DNA of 64,000 nucleotides, taken from contig JAYULL010000110.1 of NCBI GenBank assembly GCA_043763625.1, positions 52,246 to 116,245 of the forward strand, written 5' to 3'. Position numbers and translations under genes: made by a program. Below are positions 16,769 through 24,636 of this stretch, piece after piece. The notes below the pieces were generated by a model that made no database searches, was not told the DNA's origin, and worked only from the letters and a program-made list of their open reading frames with translations. Within the stretch, counting starts at the first letter, position 1. Every line of letters begins with the position of its first letter. The stretch comes from Rubrolithibacter sp043763625. GTDB taxonomy: Bacteria > Bacteroidota > Bacteroidia > Sphingobacteriales > Sphingobacteriaceae.

Positions 16769-18199
16769 TTAGAACTGGAAGTATATAAATTGGGAAGCAT
16801 CAAACACTCCAAATAAAAGTATTAAGATAAGTAATGCAGTGTAAGTTAAATGTCTAACTAATTTTTTATCATTACCTAATAACGAAAATCTCGGATTAGG
16901 AAAATATTCTTGGACATATTCAGCAATCAACAGTATGGCTAATCCTGTAAAAGCATAAGTAAGATCAGAAACAGAGCCGATAAATAATGCACCTTTTTTC
17001 CAAGTAAAGAGGCTTTGCATCAACACAATAGAGTCTGACAAGGAATTGGCGCGAAAAAATATCCAAGAAATGGATACAAGGGCAAAAGTAGTGACAATAT
17101 GAAAAATATTTGTTAAAGTACTGATAGTTGCTTCTTGTCTATTTCTTTTAGATAAAAGCCTGTCCTTAATTAATCCTATAACTTGATAAAAACCATGTAA
17201 CGCGCCCCAAATTATAAAGTTCCAACTAGCGCCGTGCCAAACTCCACTAATTAAAAAAACGATAAAGATATTTATATACAACCTTATGGTCCCTCTTCGA
17301 TTTCCTCCAAGTGGTATATATAAATAATCTCGAAACCATGTTGATAAAGAAATGTGCCATCTGGACCAAAATTCTTTAATAGATTTAGAAAAGTAAGGGC
17401 GTCTAAAGTTTAACATTAAATCGTAACCCATAACTTTTGCAGTTCCTCTTGCAATGTCAGTATAGCCTGAAAAGTCGCAATAAATTTGAAAAGAAAAAAA
17501 TATTGTAGCGAGTAAGATAGAATTAGCGCTATGTTTATCAGGATTGTTATATATTGAATCAACATATATTGATAAGCGATCCGCTACAACTACTTTTTTA
17601 AAGAACCCCCATAACATCATTCGTAATCCTGCAGTAACATCGTCATAATTGAAACACTGTTCTCGGTGAAACTGGTGGAGAATATTTTGTGGTCTTTCAA
17701 TTGGTCCTGCCACCAATTGTGGATAAAACATAACGTATAAAGCGTAAATTCCGAAGTGCCGTTCCGGCTTTTGATTACCTCTGTAAACCTCGATTGTGTA
17801 GCTCATGGCCTGAAATGTGTGAAAAGAAAGGCCTATGGGAAGTAGAATGGATAGAAAAGGAATATGGCTTTTATATCCGAAAGAACCCATCAAAAAAGAT
17901 AAGTTTTCGTTAACGAAATTATAATATTTGAAAACAACCAGTACCCCAATATTAGCTATCAAGCTTAAAATCAGATAGAATTTACGCTGCTTTCCTTTGG
18001 CATTTTCGATTAAAATTCCGGCAAAATAATCTACCACAATAGTAAAACCGAGAATAAGGATATACACGGGGACAAACGTCATGTAGAAATAGCAGCTTGC
18101 TATTAAAAGCAATTGCCACTTGTATTTTTGCGGTAATAGAAAATATAAAGGAGTTACAATGATGAAGAATATCAGAAAATGTAACGAATTAAATACCAT
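16769..18199 (-). CDS. MBOAT family membrane O-acyltransferase (AlgI/DltB-like)
   Basis: This 476-residue polytopic protein carries the MBOAT hallmarks: FRRPYFSKSIKEFWSRWHIS, WFRDYLYIPLGGNRRG, and LISGVWHGASWNFIIWG with the invariant His. AlgI-type MBOATs pass acetyl groups across the membrane to a periplasmic SGNH transferase, here the gene immediately downstream. Length and motif order are normal for AlgI. The pair is transcribed away from beta-helix genes 2-4, with a structured 0.2-kb intergenic region between them. A minus-strand -7-like TATATTTG lies about 23 bases upstream. Confidence 0.92.
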   Translation of the reverse strand: MVFNSLHFLIFFIIVTPLYFLLPQKYKWQLLLIASCYFYMTFVPVYILILGFTIVVDYFAGILIENAKGKQRKFYLILSLIANIGVLVVFKYYNFVNENLSFLMGSFGYKSHIPFLSILLPIGLSFHTFQAMSYTIEVYRGNQKPERHFGIYALYVMFYPQLVAGPIERPQNILHQFHREQCFNYDDVTAGLRMMLWGFFKKVVVADRLSIYVDSIYNNPDKHSANSILLATIFFSFQIYCDFSGYTDIARGTAKVMGYDLMLNFRRPYFSKSIKEFWSRWHISLSTWFRDYLYIPLGGNRRGTIRLYINIFIVFLISGVWHGASWNFIIWGALHGFYQVIGLIKDRLLSKRNRQEATISTLTNIFHIVTTFALVSISWIFFRANSLSDSIVLMQSLFTWKKGALFIGSVSDLTYAFTGLAILLIAEYVQEYFPNPRFSLLGNDKKLVRHLTYTALLILILLFGVFDASQFIYFQF

Positions 18200-18221
18200 G
18201 AATAACTATTTAAAGGTGTTG

Positions 18222-18229
18222 CAAATATA
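18222..18229 (-). promoter_or_regulatory. -7-like element for the MBOAT/SGNH operon
   Basis: The complement reads TATATTTG, matching the Bacteroidota TAnnTTTG element, 23 bases upstream of the MBOAT ATG at 18199. No convincing -33 TTTG is seen at the right distance. Confidence 0.4.
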
Positions 18230-18260
18230 AAACAGAAGCCTGTTTGATTTAATAGTCAAA

Positions 18261-18356
18261 TTTTTACTCACTATTCTCTTAGTTCGTACTACGAACGCAG
18301 TTCACTCTCACTTAATTCCGAGATGTTTTGTTATGAATTAAAAATGTGAGTAAAAA
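18261..18356. promoter_or_regulatory. Nested inverted repeats in the divergent MBOAT / beta-helix 2 control region
   Basis: An outer 11-bp inverted repeat (tttttactcac at 18261-18271 and gtgagtaaaaa at 18346-18356) encloses a 15-base palindrome gttcgtactacgaac (18282-18296). The arrangement sits between two divergent operons and could hold operators for both, or form a long stem in the leader RNA. Confidence 0.4.
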
Positions 18357-18412
18357 ACTTCTCACTTGTGAAACATTTGCATTCGATAGGCGTAGAAGAA
18401 GAAAAAAAAATT

Positions 18413-19576
18413 ATGAAGATTATTAAAAGAACTTCCGCAAAGATTTTCCCTCTTTTAATGCTAGGGGGAGTGTTGTCAATTTCCAGTTGTAAAAAAGAGC
18501 CTCATGGAGCTCAAAGTTTAAAATCAAATTCCCCCGCTATTTCAGCTGTGGCCACGTATGCTCCTGTTACTATCGGAGCTAATGCTTTTTACATCGAAAG
18601 CGCATTACCGGCGGGATATGTTAAGGATGGCACAGTAAATTATACTACTTATATTCAGGGGGCTTTAAATAAATATTCTGAAGTTATATTCCCCGCTTTT
18701 CCGTTGCAAATTAATGATAATGGTCTTATTGTTAAATCTAATAAAGTTCTGACCTTTTTAGAAGGCGGAAAATTAGTACTTAAGCCTACTTCTAACAATA
18801 ATTATAGAATGTTGCAGATTGAGGATCAAACTAATGTTGTTTTAAATAACGTAGTTCTGGTGGGTGATAGAACACGTCACCTTGGAACAGGAAACCGTTA
18901 CGGCCATGGAATTGCTATATATGGTTCTGAGAACATTGTAATAAATAACCCTCAAATTTATGATACTTGGGGAGATGGTATTTATGTCGGAAGAACTGAC
19001 GATCACTTGTCGTCTAAAAATGTAACCATTGTCGGAGCTTTCGTAATGAATCCTAATAGAAATGGAATGTCGATTACTGCCGGAGAGTATATACGCGTGG
19101 AGAAAAGTTACTTTGGTTATGCAGGACTTACCGGATTTGACGTTGAAGGAAATGATAGCGGCCCCGGGGAAACCAAGAATATTACCTTGACCGACATAAC
19201 AACAGAGCGCAGTACTTACAACGGCTTAACTCTAGCCTTGTCGCGTATTTATGAAAGCAGAGATAAAAGCTTGGGGGAAATTAAAATTGTAAACCATCAC
19301 GATATTGGTGCGAAGAACTACTGTTTTAAATTTACCATAGGTCTTCCTGATACCACAGGGATGGGTACAATCGCGGGGGTGGTTAATGTTGTAAACCCTG
19401 TTTGGGAAAATCCGGGAAGTGGACGTCCAAATTACAACAAGGTTTATCCAACTCTTGTTAAAACTAATATTTATCAACCCAAAGTTAAGATAAATAACGC
19501 GTGGCTTTCTACTTTATCCATACAGCGGCTTCTAAAGCTGAACTTTAGAGTCGGAAATATAGTACTATCATTCTAA
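18413..19576 (+). CDS. Parallel beta-helix lipoprotein, paralogue 2
   Basis: The ATG at 18413 starts a lipoprotein signal (LSISSCKKEPHG). A GTG at 18368 would add 15 residues that match the separate leader peptide of paralogue 1, so it is not taken as the start. The mature protein (387 residues in total) repeats the family landmarks: YVKDGTVNYTTYIQGAL, IFPAFPLQIN, TWGDGIYVGR, NRNGMSITAG, GLTGFDVEGN and NPGSGRPNYN. Relative to paralogues 1, 3 and 4 it carries GNDSGPGE instead of GNYGDE after the conserved EGN, a visible local difference. It is followed by its own terminator, so it is probably monocistronic. Confidence 0.85.
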   Translation: MKIIKRTSAKIFPLLMLGGVLSISSCKKEPHGAQSLKSNSPAISAVATYAPVTIGANAFYIESALPAGYVKDGTVNYTTYIQGALNKYSEVIFPAFPLQINDNGLIVKSNKVLTFLEGGKLVLKPTSNNNYRMLQIEDQTNVVLNNVVLVGDRTRHLGTGNRYGHGIAIYGSENIVINNPQIYDTWGDGIYVGRTDDHLSSKNVTIVGAFVMNPNRNGMSITAGEYIRVEKSYFGYAGLTGFDVEGNDSGPGETKNITLTDITTERSTYNGLTLALSRIYESRDKSLGEIKIVNHHDIGAKNYCFKFTIGLPDTTGMGTIAGVVNVVNPVWENPGSGRPNYNKVYPTLVKTNIYQPKVKINNAWLSTLSIQRLLKLNFRVGNIVLSF

Positions 19577-19610
19577 GTTTTAGTGGGATAGATTAACTTA
19601 AGTAAAAAAG

Positions 19611-19645
19611 TCCTTGTTGTGAAATATCGACAAGGATTTTTTTTT
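19611..19645 (+). terminator. Rho-independent terminator after beta-helix 2
   Basis: A 9-bp stem (tccttgttg / cgacaagga with one G-T pair) and an 8-base loop are followed by nine T residues, 35 bases after the stop codon. Confidence 0.85.
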
Positions 19646-19765
19646 AATCTTTATGTGGTATGATAACCTTCAATCAATCATTTTTTAATTGAAGAAGGTA
19701 TTCAAATTTTACGATATTTAAACTTACTCTATAAAGTAGGGTCTTAATTATTAGAAAAATTTTTT

Positions 19766-20914
19766 ATGCGGCCTCTTCTACCTTTATTCAGTTCCTTAAT
19801 GATATTGGCATTCGTTTCATTAAAGTTTAAGGCTGATGCTATTAATACTAACTTTCCTAAACAGAGTGCAAATTTTTTACTGACGATTAAACCTGACCCT
19901 GGTTTTAAACATGCTCAAGTAAGGCCTTTTAAGATAGAAACTTCTCTCCCGCCGGGGTATGTCAGAGATGCCTCTATTGACTATACCGTTTATATACAAG
20001 AAGCAATAAATACCCATGATAATATTATTTTCCCCTCGTTCCCATTGCTAATTAACGACGGCGGAATAGCGGTAGGATCAAATAAAGTCATTACCTTTTC
20101 TTCCGGGTCTAAATTAATTTTAAAACCTACATCCGAAAGTCATTATAGTATTTTACGAATTACAGACTCAGAAAATATTGTGTTAATAAATCCCGTGATA
20201 GAAGGTGATCGTTTAAATCATTTAGGTAACGCCGGTGAGTACGGAATGGGGATCGGTATTTACGGCTCTACCAATGTTACCATTGCCGGGGCAGTAATTT
20301 CAGAATGCTGGGGAGACGGTATTTACTTGGGAAGATCCAAGAACAATATCGTAAACAGGAATATTTCAATTCGGAATACATCAGTCAAAAGAAGCAACAG
20401 AAACGGTTTGTCCGTAATTTCCGTAGACAGTCTCAAAGTCGAGAACTGTTATTTTGGCCTTTGTAACCTAACGGGATTAGATATTGAAGGTAATTATGGA
20501 GATGAAGAATTAAAAAACATTTCCTTGTTTAATATAACAACGGAAGCAAATAATTATAACGGTTTAACAATTGCATTGTCGAGGACCTTTGATTATCGTG
20601 ATAAAACGATCGGAATCATTAATATAAATAACCATCACGACATTGGTTCAAAAAATTATTGTTTTAAAATCACTATCAAATCTCCTTTGCCGGGTTTAGG
20701 TACAATTGGAGGAACAGTAAATGTTCTAAACTCTATATGGGAAAGTCCGGGAACAGGTCGGCCTTGTTTTTACAGCGTTTCTCAACCGAACTTTATTACA
20801 ATAATAAAAAAGCCGAAGGTTAAAAATTTATCAGGAAAATGGTTGACGCTTTTAGAAACAGAAAAATTATTGAAACAAAACATTAAAAAAGGAAAAGTAA
20901 CTTTAATATTCTAG
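19766..20914 (+). CDS. Parallel beta-helix secreted protein, paralogue 3 (no lipobox)
   Basis: This 382-residue family member has an N-terminal signal (MRPLLPLFSSLMILAFVSLKFKADA), but where the paralogues have Ser-Cys-Lys it reads Ser-Leu-Lys. It is therefore not a lipoprotein and is probably released or periplasmic. The beta-helix landmarks are otherwise intact: YVRDASIDYTVYIQEAI, IFPSFPLLIND, CWGDGIYLGR, NRNGLSVISVDSLKVENCYF, GLDIEGNYGDEEL and SPGTGRPCF. Substrate and activity are unknown. It has its own start region after the terminator of paralogue 2. Confidence 0.83.
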   Translation: MRPLLPLFSSLMILAFVSLKFKADAINTNFPKQSANFLLTIKPDPGFKHAQVRPFKIETSLPPGYVRDASIDYTVYIQEAINTHDNIIFPSFPLLINDGGIAVGSNKVITFSSGSKLILKPTSESHYSILRITDSENIVLINPVIEGDRLNHLGNAGEYGMGIGIYGSTNVTIAGAVISECWGDGIYLGRSKNNIVNRNISIRNTSVKRSNRNGLSVISVDSLKVENCYFGLCNLTGLDIEGNYGDEELKNISLFNITTEANNYNGLTIALSRTFDYRDKTIGIININNHHDIGSKNYCFKITIKSPLPGLGTIGGTVNVLNSIWESPGTGRPCFYSVSQPNFITIIKKPKVKNLSGKWLTLLETEKLLKQNIKKGKVTLIF

Positions 20915-20957
20915 GAATATATTGCTTTGTTTAAGTTAGATCTAACAAAAGGATGGC

Positions 20958-20983
20958 AGCTTTATACCCAAATTTATAAAGCT
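20958..20983 (+). terminator. Hairpin after beta-helix 3
   Basis: The 9-bp perfect stem agctttata / tataaagct lies 44 bases after the stop. No T tract follows directly, so it may be a weak terminator or a transcript-stabilising hairpin. Confidence 0.35.
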
Positions 20984-21069
20984 ATTAAGAAATGCTATAT
21001 TTTTTTTACAAAAATATAATAGAAATAAATTTTGTTCGTTTCATCCTAGACACCTTAAAATTTATAACA

Positions 21070-22233
21070 ATGATTAAGAACATTAACCCCGCAAAATTTT
21101 TAAGTCCAGTTTTAGTTTTAACTTCTATTATTCTGTTTACTAACTGCAAAAAAGATGCCAAAAGTTCTTCGGAACTGATTTCTACGTCTAGTATTAAAAC
21201 AAAAAAAGTTGCATATTCCTATACAATAGGGACAAATGCTTTTTACTTGGAAGATGCTCTACCTGCAGGATACGTTAAAGACGGATCCGCCGATTATACT
21301 TCTTACATACAGTCAGTGCTAAGCAGATACTCTGAAGTTGTGTTCCCCGGATTTCCGCTGCTAATAAATAGTCAGGGGTTATCAGTGCCTTCTAATCGAA
21401 GGATTCATTTTCTAGACGGTTCTGTACTAAAATTGAAACCCACTACTTCAAATTATTATAATATAATAAAAATTGAAAGAGCCTCTTATGTAACATTAAT
21501 TAACCCTGTTATTATAGGTGATAATGCTACTCATTCAACAGCAGGTGGAAGAGCAGGACGAGGAATTAGTTTGTTTAGTGCTTCAAATGTTACTATTAAT
21601 AACCCAAAGGTAAGTAATTGTTATGGTGACGGCATATATGTAGGAAGAAGTAGTGGTGATTTGCCTTACTGCAAAACAGTTAAATTAAAAAATGCTTTTT
21701 GCAAAAATAATAGTAGGAACGGTATCTCTATCATTTGCGTGGATGGTTTACAAGTATTAAAAGCTTATTGCGGATATTCCGGTTTAACAGGTTTTGATAT
21801 TGAAGGTAATTACGGGGATGAACAGCAAAAAAACATGAGTATTTCTGATGTAACTACTGAAAGAAATGCTTTTAATGGATTTACCATTGCATTATCCCGA
21901 ACTTACGCTCCTTATGATAAAACAATCGGTCTAATCGAAGTTATAAATCATAAGGACATTTCTTCACAAAATTATTCTTTTAAGTGTACACTAGGAGATC
22001 CTGCAGACGGTATGGGTACAGTTACAGGTACTGTTAATGTTGTTAATCCCGTATGGATAAAGCCGGGTTCCGGACGTCCTAATTATAATAGAGTGGCTTC
22101 CGGAGGTTTTAAAACTTACATTTCTAATCCCTCTGTTCAGAACTTAAGCGGAACTTGGTTAAGTGATGCAGCTATAGTAGATCTTTTGGATTTAAATATT
22201 AAGTACGATACTTTTGTACAACTTATCTTTTAA
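21070..22233 (+). CDS. Parallel beta-helix lipoprotein, paralogue 4
   Basis: The ATG at 21070 opens a lipoprotein signal (ILFTNCKKDAKSS). The frame extends up to 20992, but those residues are hydrophobic non-homologous sequence. The chain of 387 residues equals paralogue 2 in length and shows YVKDGSADYTSYIQSVL, VFPGFPLLIN, CYGDGIYVGR, SRNGISIICVDGLQV, GLTGFDIEGNYGDEQ and KPGSGRPNYN. Lys at +2 and Asp at +3 after the lipobox Cys resemble Bacteroidota surface-lipoprotein signals. It is the last gene of the array and is followed by a strong terminator that separates it from the polysaccharide locus. Confidence 0.85.
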   Translation: MIKNINPAKFLSPVLVLTSIILFTNCKKDAKSSSELISTSSIKTKKVAYSYTIGTNAFYLEDALPAGYVKDGSADYTSYIQSVLSRYSEVVFPGFPLLINSQGLSVPSNRRIHFLDGSVLKLKPTTSNYYNIIKIERASYVTLINPVIIGDNATHSTAGGRAGRGISLFSASNVTINNPKVSNCYGDGIYVGRSSGDLPYCKTVKLKNAFCKNNSRNGISIICVDGLQVLKAYCGYSGLTGFDIEGNYGDEQQKNMSISDVTTERNAFNGFTIALSRTYAPYDKTIGLIEVINHKDISSQNYSFKCTLGDPADGMGTVTGTVNVVNPVWIKPGSGRPNYNRVASGGFKTYISNPSVQNLSGTWLSDAAIVDLLDLNIKYDTFVQLIF

Positions 22234-22282
22234 CAAAATTGTTCTTAATATAGATCAATGTGCTGTTTGTAATACATTGGAG

Positions 22283-22311
22283 CCGGCTCAGTTACTGAGC
22301 CGGTTTTTTTT
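22283..22311 (+). terminator. Strong rho-independent terminator after beta-helix 4
   Basis: A perfect GC-rich 9-bp stem (ccggctcag / ctgagccgg) with a 3-base loop is followed by eight T residues. Confidence 0.93.
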
Positions 22312-22480
22312 ATAATTAGAGTTGATAATGTAATTGAAGAACATAAATTCCTATCTTGAAAATTTTAGAGACTAATGTAATGAAGTACTTCCTACAAAGT
22401 CTTAAAATTTTATATTTCTCAAAAGACATTTTTGAATTAGTTATCATCTCTCATAAAATAAAGAAGAATGCTGAATAGTA

Positions 22481-22488
22481 TATCTTTG
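22481..22488 (+). promoter_or_regulatory. -7-like element before the acyltransferase gene
   Basis: TATCTTTG matches TAnnTTTG and lies 21 bases before the ATG at 22510, downstream of the strong terminator. A -33 element is not clear. Confidence 0.45.
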
Positions 22489-22509
22489 TAAGTATATAAT
22501 GATAATATT

Positions 22510-23625
22510 ATGAGAAAAGAGTTTAAAGAAATATATCTTCTTCGTGTTGTATCATGTTTGGCAATAGTTTTTTTGCATTCAATTTCTAGTGCATTTGCAA
22601 ATTCTAATTTAAAGGGACAGGCAATTGAGCCTATTCTTCAATCAATTAAACTGCTGTTAATGTTCGGTACTCCAACTTTTGTACTGATTTCTGAATTTTT
22701 ATTATCCGCATCATATAACGATAAGTTGCCGTCTAACTTCTTCCACAAAAGGATACGTTTTATTTTAATTCCGTACCTAAGCATGGGCTTTTTTTATGCA
22801 TGGTTCGAATTATGGAAAAATTCTAAACTAATAACTCCGGAAACATTTAGCATAGAAGCAGCAAAAAATATTTTTTTGGGGGAATATCATGGCTACTTTG
22901 TCTTAATCATATTTCAATTCTATATACTTCATGCTTTATTTCAAAAGTACATTTATAAAAAGTATCAAAAGTTCAAAGTGATTTTAATTTCTTTTTTTAT
23001 TACGCTTGCTTATTTGTCTTTTTTTAATTTCAGTAATGTTCCATTCGAGAGATACGCTAAAATACCTTTTATCGGGTGGTTCTTTTATTTTGTAGTTGGG
23101 TTTTATGCAGGAAAAAAATATGATAAAATAAATGTATGGGTAGCTAAATATTATAATTACCTTCTAATTTTATTTGTATTTCTAAGCGCTATTCTTTTAA
23201 TTGATTATCACATTATAGGATTTCACAGTTCTAATTCCAAAAGATTTGACCTTATTTTATATACTGTTGTTGTTGCTTCTCTTCTCTTCTATAGAGCTAG
23301 TAAATTTTCGAAAATGCCATCTTTTGTTATTTTCATTAACGGTTTTACCTTCGGTATTTATTTGCTGCATCCTTTTTTTCTAAAAACTTTTGAACGATTT
23401 ATTCCGGCTTATATTTCGTTTGACCATCCTATATTATACATATTTACTGTCTTTACATTTTCTGTAGTTTGTTCTATATCTATAATTTATTTGTTTAATC
23501 GATTTGAGTTTGGTGCATATATAGTAGGACAAATAAACAATCGACCTCATGCGAATCTTTTGAAAACTAACCGGAGTACAGATAAAGAGCCTGTATCTAT
23601 TTCAATTATTGATTCTTCTTCATAA
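22510..23625 (+). CDS. Acyltransferase family 3 membrane protein
   Basis: This 371-residue protein has about ten membrane helices. The typical start is FKEIYLLRVVSCLAIVFLHS, with the conserved His of acyltransferase-3 proteins at about residue 23, and ends with GIYLLHPFFLKTF. OafA/WecH-type relatives put acetyl, succinyl or similar groups on sugars at the inner membrane. It opens the polysaccharide locus, 0.24 kb before the wza-like gene, and could decorate the repeat unit. It is a second, unrelated acyl-modification route besides the MBOAT/SGNH pair. Confidence 0.87.
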   Translation: MRKEFKEIYLLRVVSCLAIVFLHSISSAFANSNLKGQAIEPILQSIKLLLMFGTPTFVLISEFLLSASYNDKLPSNFFHKRIRFILIPYLSMGFFYAWFELWKNSKLITPETFSIEAAKNIFLGEYHGYFVLIIFQFYILHALFQKYIYKKYQKFKVILISFFITLAYLSFFNFSNVPFERYAKIPFIGWFFYFVVGFYAGKKYDKINVWVAKYYNYLLILFVFLSAILLIDYHIIGFHSSNSKRFDLILYTVVVASLLFYRASKFSKMPSFVIFINGFTFGIYLLHPFFLKTFERFIPAYISFDHPILYIFTVFTFSVVCSISIIYLFNRFEFGAYIVGQINNRPHANLLKTNRSTDKEPVSISIIDSSS

Positions 23626-23782
23626 GAAAAGGTATAACAGAACTTTAGTAGGATGTAAATTGTGAATTAACAAGTCTTAAGCTTTTGCCTTATACTCTTT
23701 TCAGGTTGCTCTAACTTATACGCAAACTTCTCGCTTTGTTATACATACGGCTCTGCCTTTAAATAATTTACATTAGTTACAA

Positions 23783-23790
23783 TACTTTTG
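23783..23790 (+). promoter_or_regulatory. -7-like element before the wza-wzc genes
   Basis: TACTTTTG fits TAnnTTTG and lies 70 bases upstream of the Wza-like start at 23861, inside the longest intergenic gap at the head of the export genes. The sequence about 20 bases upstream is T-rich (ttta) but not a clear -33. Confidence 0.45.
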
Positions 23791-23860
23791 TGCCGTCAGC
23801 TTTTTATTAAGGTTTTTAAAACCAATATTTAATTCAGCTGTTTGAAGGAGAAAAAATCAC

Positions 23861-24631
23861 ATGACAAAAACAAATAGAATTATTTCTTATTACCTTATTT
23901 TTTTCGGTACAATTTTACTCGTCTCATGTAAATCCCGAAATTTAGTATACTTCAGCGATCTTCCTCAATCATCAAAATATAATACAGGCAATATCAAAAC
24001 TATCGAAACCCAGATTCAATCGGGTGATATTTTGAATATCCGCGTGAATAGTTTAAGTGTTGAGTCTAATGCATTGTTTAATAGAGGTAATAATACCGAT
24101 GCAACTTCTTCCGCGGGAGAGGGATATTTAGTAGACAATTCAGGTAATATTGCCTTTCCGGTAATCGGTAAAATCAAAGTAGCAGGATTTACGGTTGAGC
24201 AAGTCGGAGAAAAACTGGCAAGTGAGGTGCAGAAATATGTGAAAAGCCCTACAGTTAATGTAAAACTCATAAATTTCAAAATCACCGTTATTGGCGAAGT
24301 ATCAAAACCGTCTACGTTCACCATTTCAGATAAGAGAGTTAATTTATTAGAGGCGCTAGGAATGGCCGGAGATATGACTCCATATGGAAGAAGAGAAAAT
24401 GTACTTATAATAAGAGAGAAAGAGGGTGTTAGAAGTATGGCACGTTTAGATTTAAATAAAATAGATGTTTTTAGTTCTCCGTATTTCCTTCTCCAACAAA
24501 ATGATATAGTCTATGTAGAACCTGATAAGTCAAAGCAACGTCAAAGTGATCCAAATTTAAGATACGCAACTATAATTACGGGGATAGTTACTGCAGCGTC
24601 GCTTTTTATTTCTCGTGTAGTATTAAAGTAA
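23861..24631 (+). CDS. Wza-like polysaccharide export outer-membrane lipoprotein
   Basis: This 256-residue protein has a lipobox (LLVSCKSRN). A Poly_export domain follows (IQSGDILNIRVNSLSVESNALFN, then YLVDNSGNIAFPVIGKIKVAGFTVEQV), and then an SLBB-like domain (ITVIGEVSKPSTF, VNLLEALGMAGDMTPYGRRENVLIIRE). The C-terminus has a hydrophobic segment (TIITGIVTAASLFISRVVL), as in Bacteroidota family members. It forms the periplasmic/outer-membrane polysaccharide channel. The Wzc-like kinase gene follows after 5 bases, so they act and are expressed together. Confidence 0.93.
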   Translation: MTKTNRIISYYLIFFGTILLVSCKSRNLVYFSDLPQSSKYNTGNIKTIETQIQSGDILNIRVNSLSVESNALFNRGNNTDATSSAGEGYLVDNSGNIAFPVIGKIKVAGFTVEQVGEKLASEVQKYVKSPTVNVKLINFKITVIGEVSKPSTFTISDKRVNLLEALGMAGDMTPYGRRENVLIIREKEGVRSMARLDLNKIDVFSSPYFLLQQNDIVYVEPDKSKQRQSDPNLRYATIITGIVTAASLFISRVVLK

Positions 24632-24636
24632 TTGAC

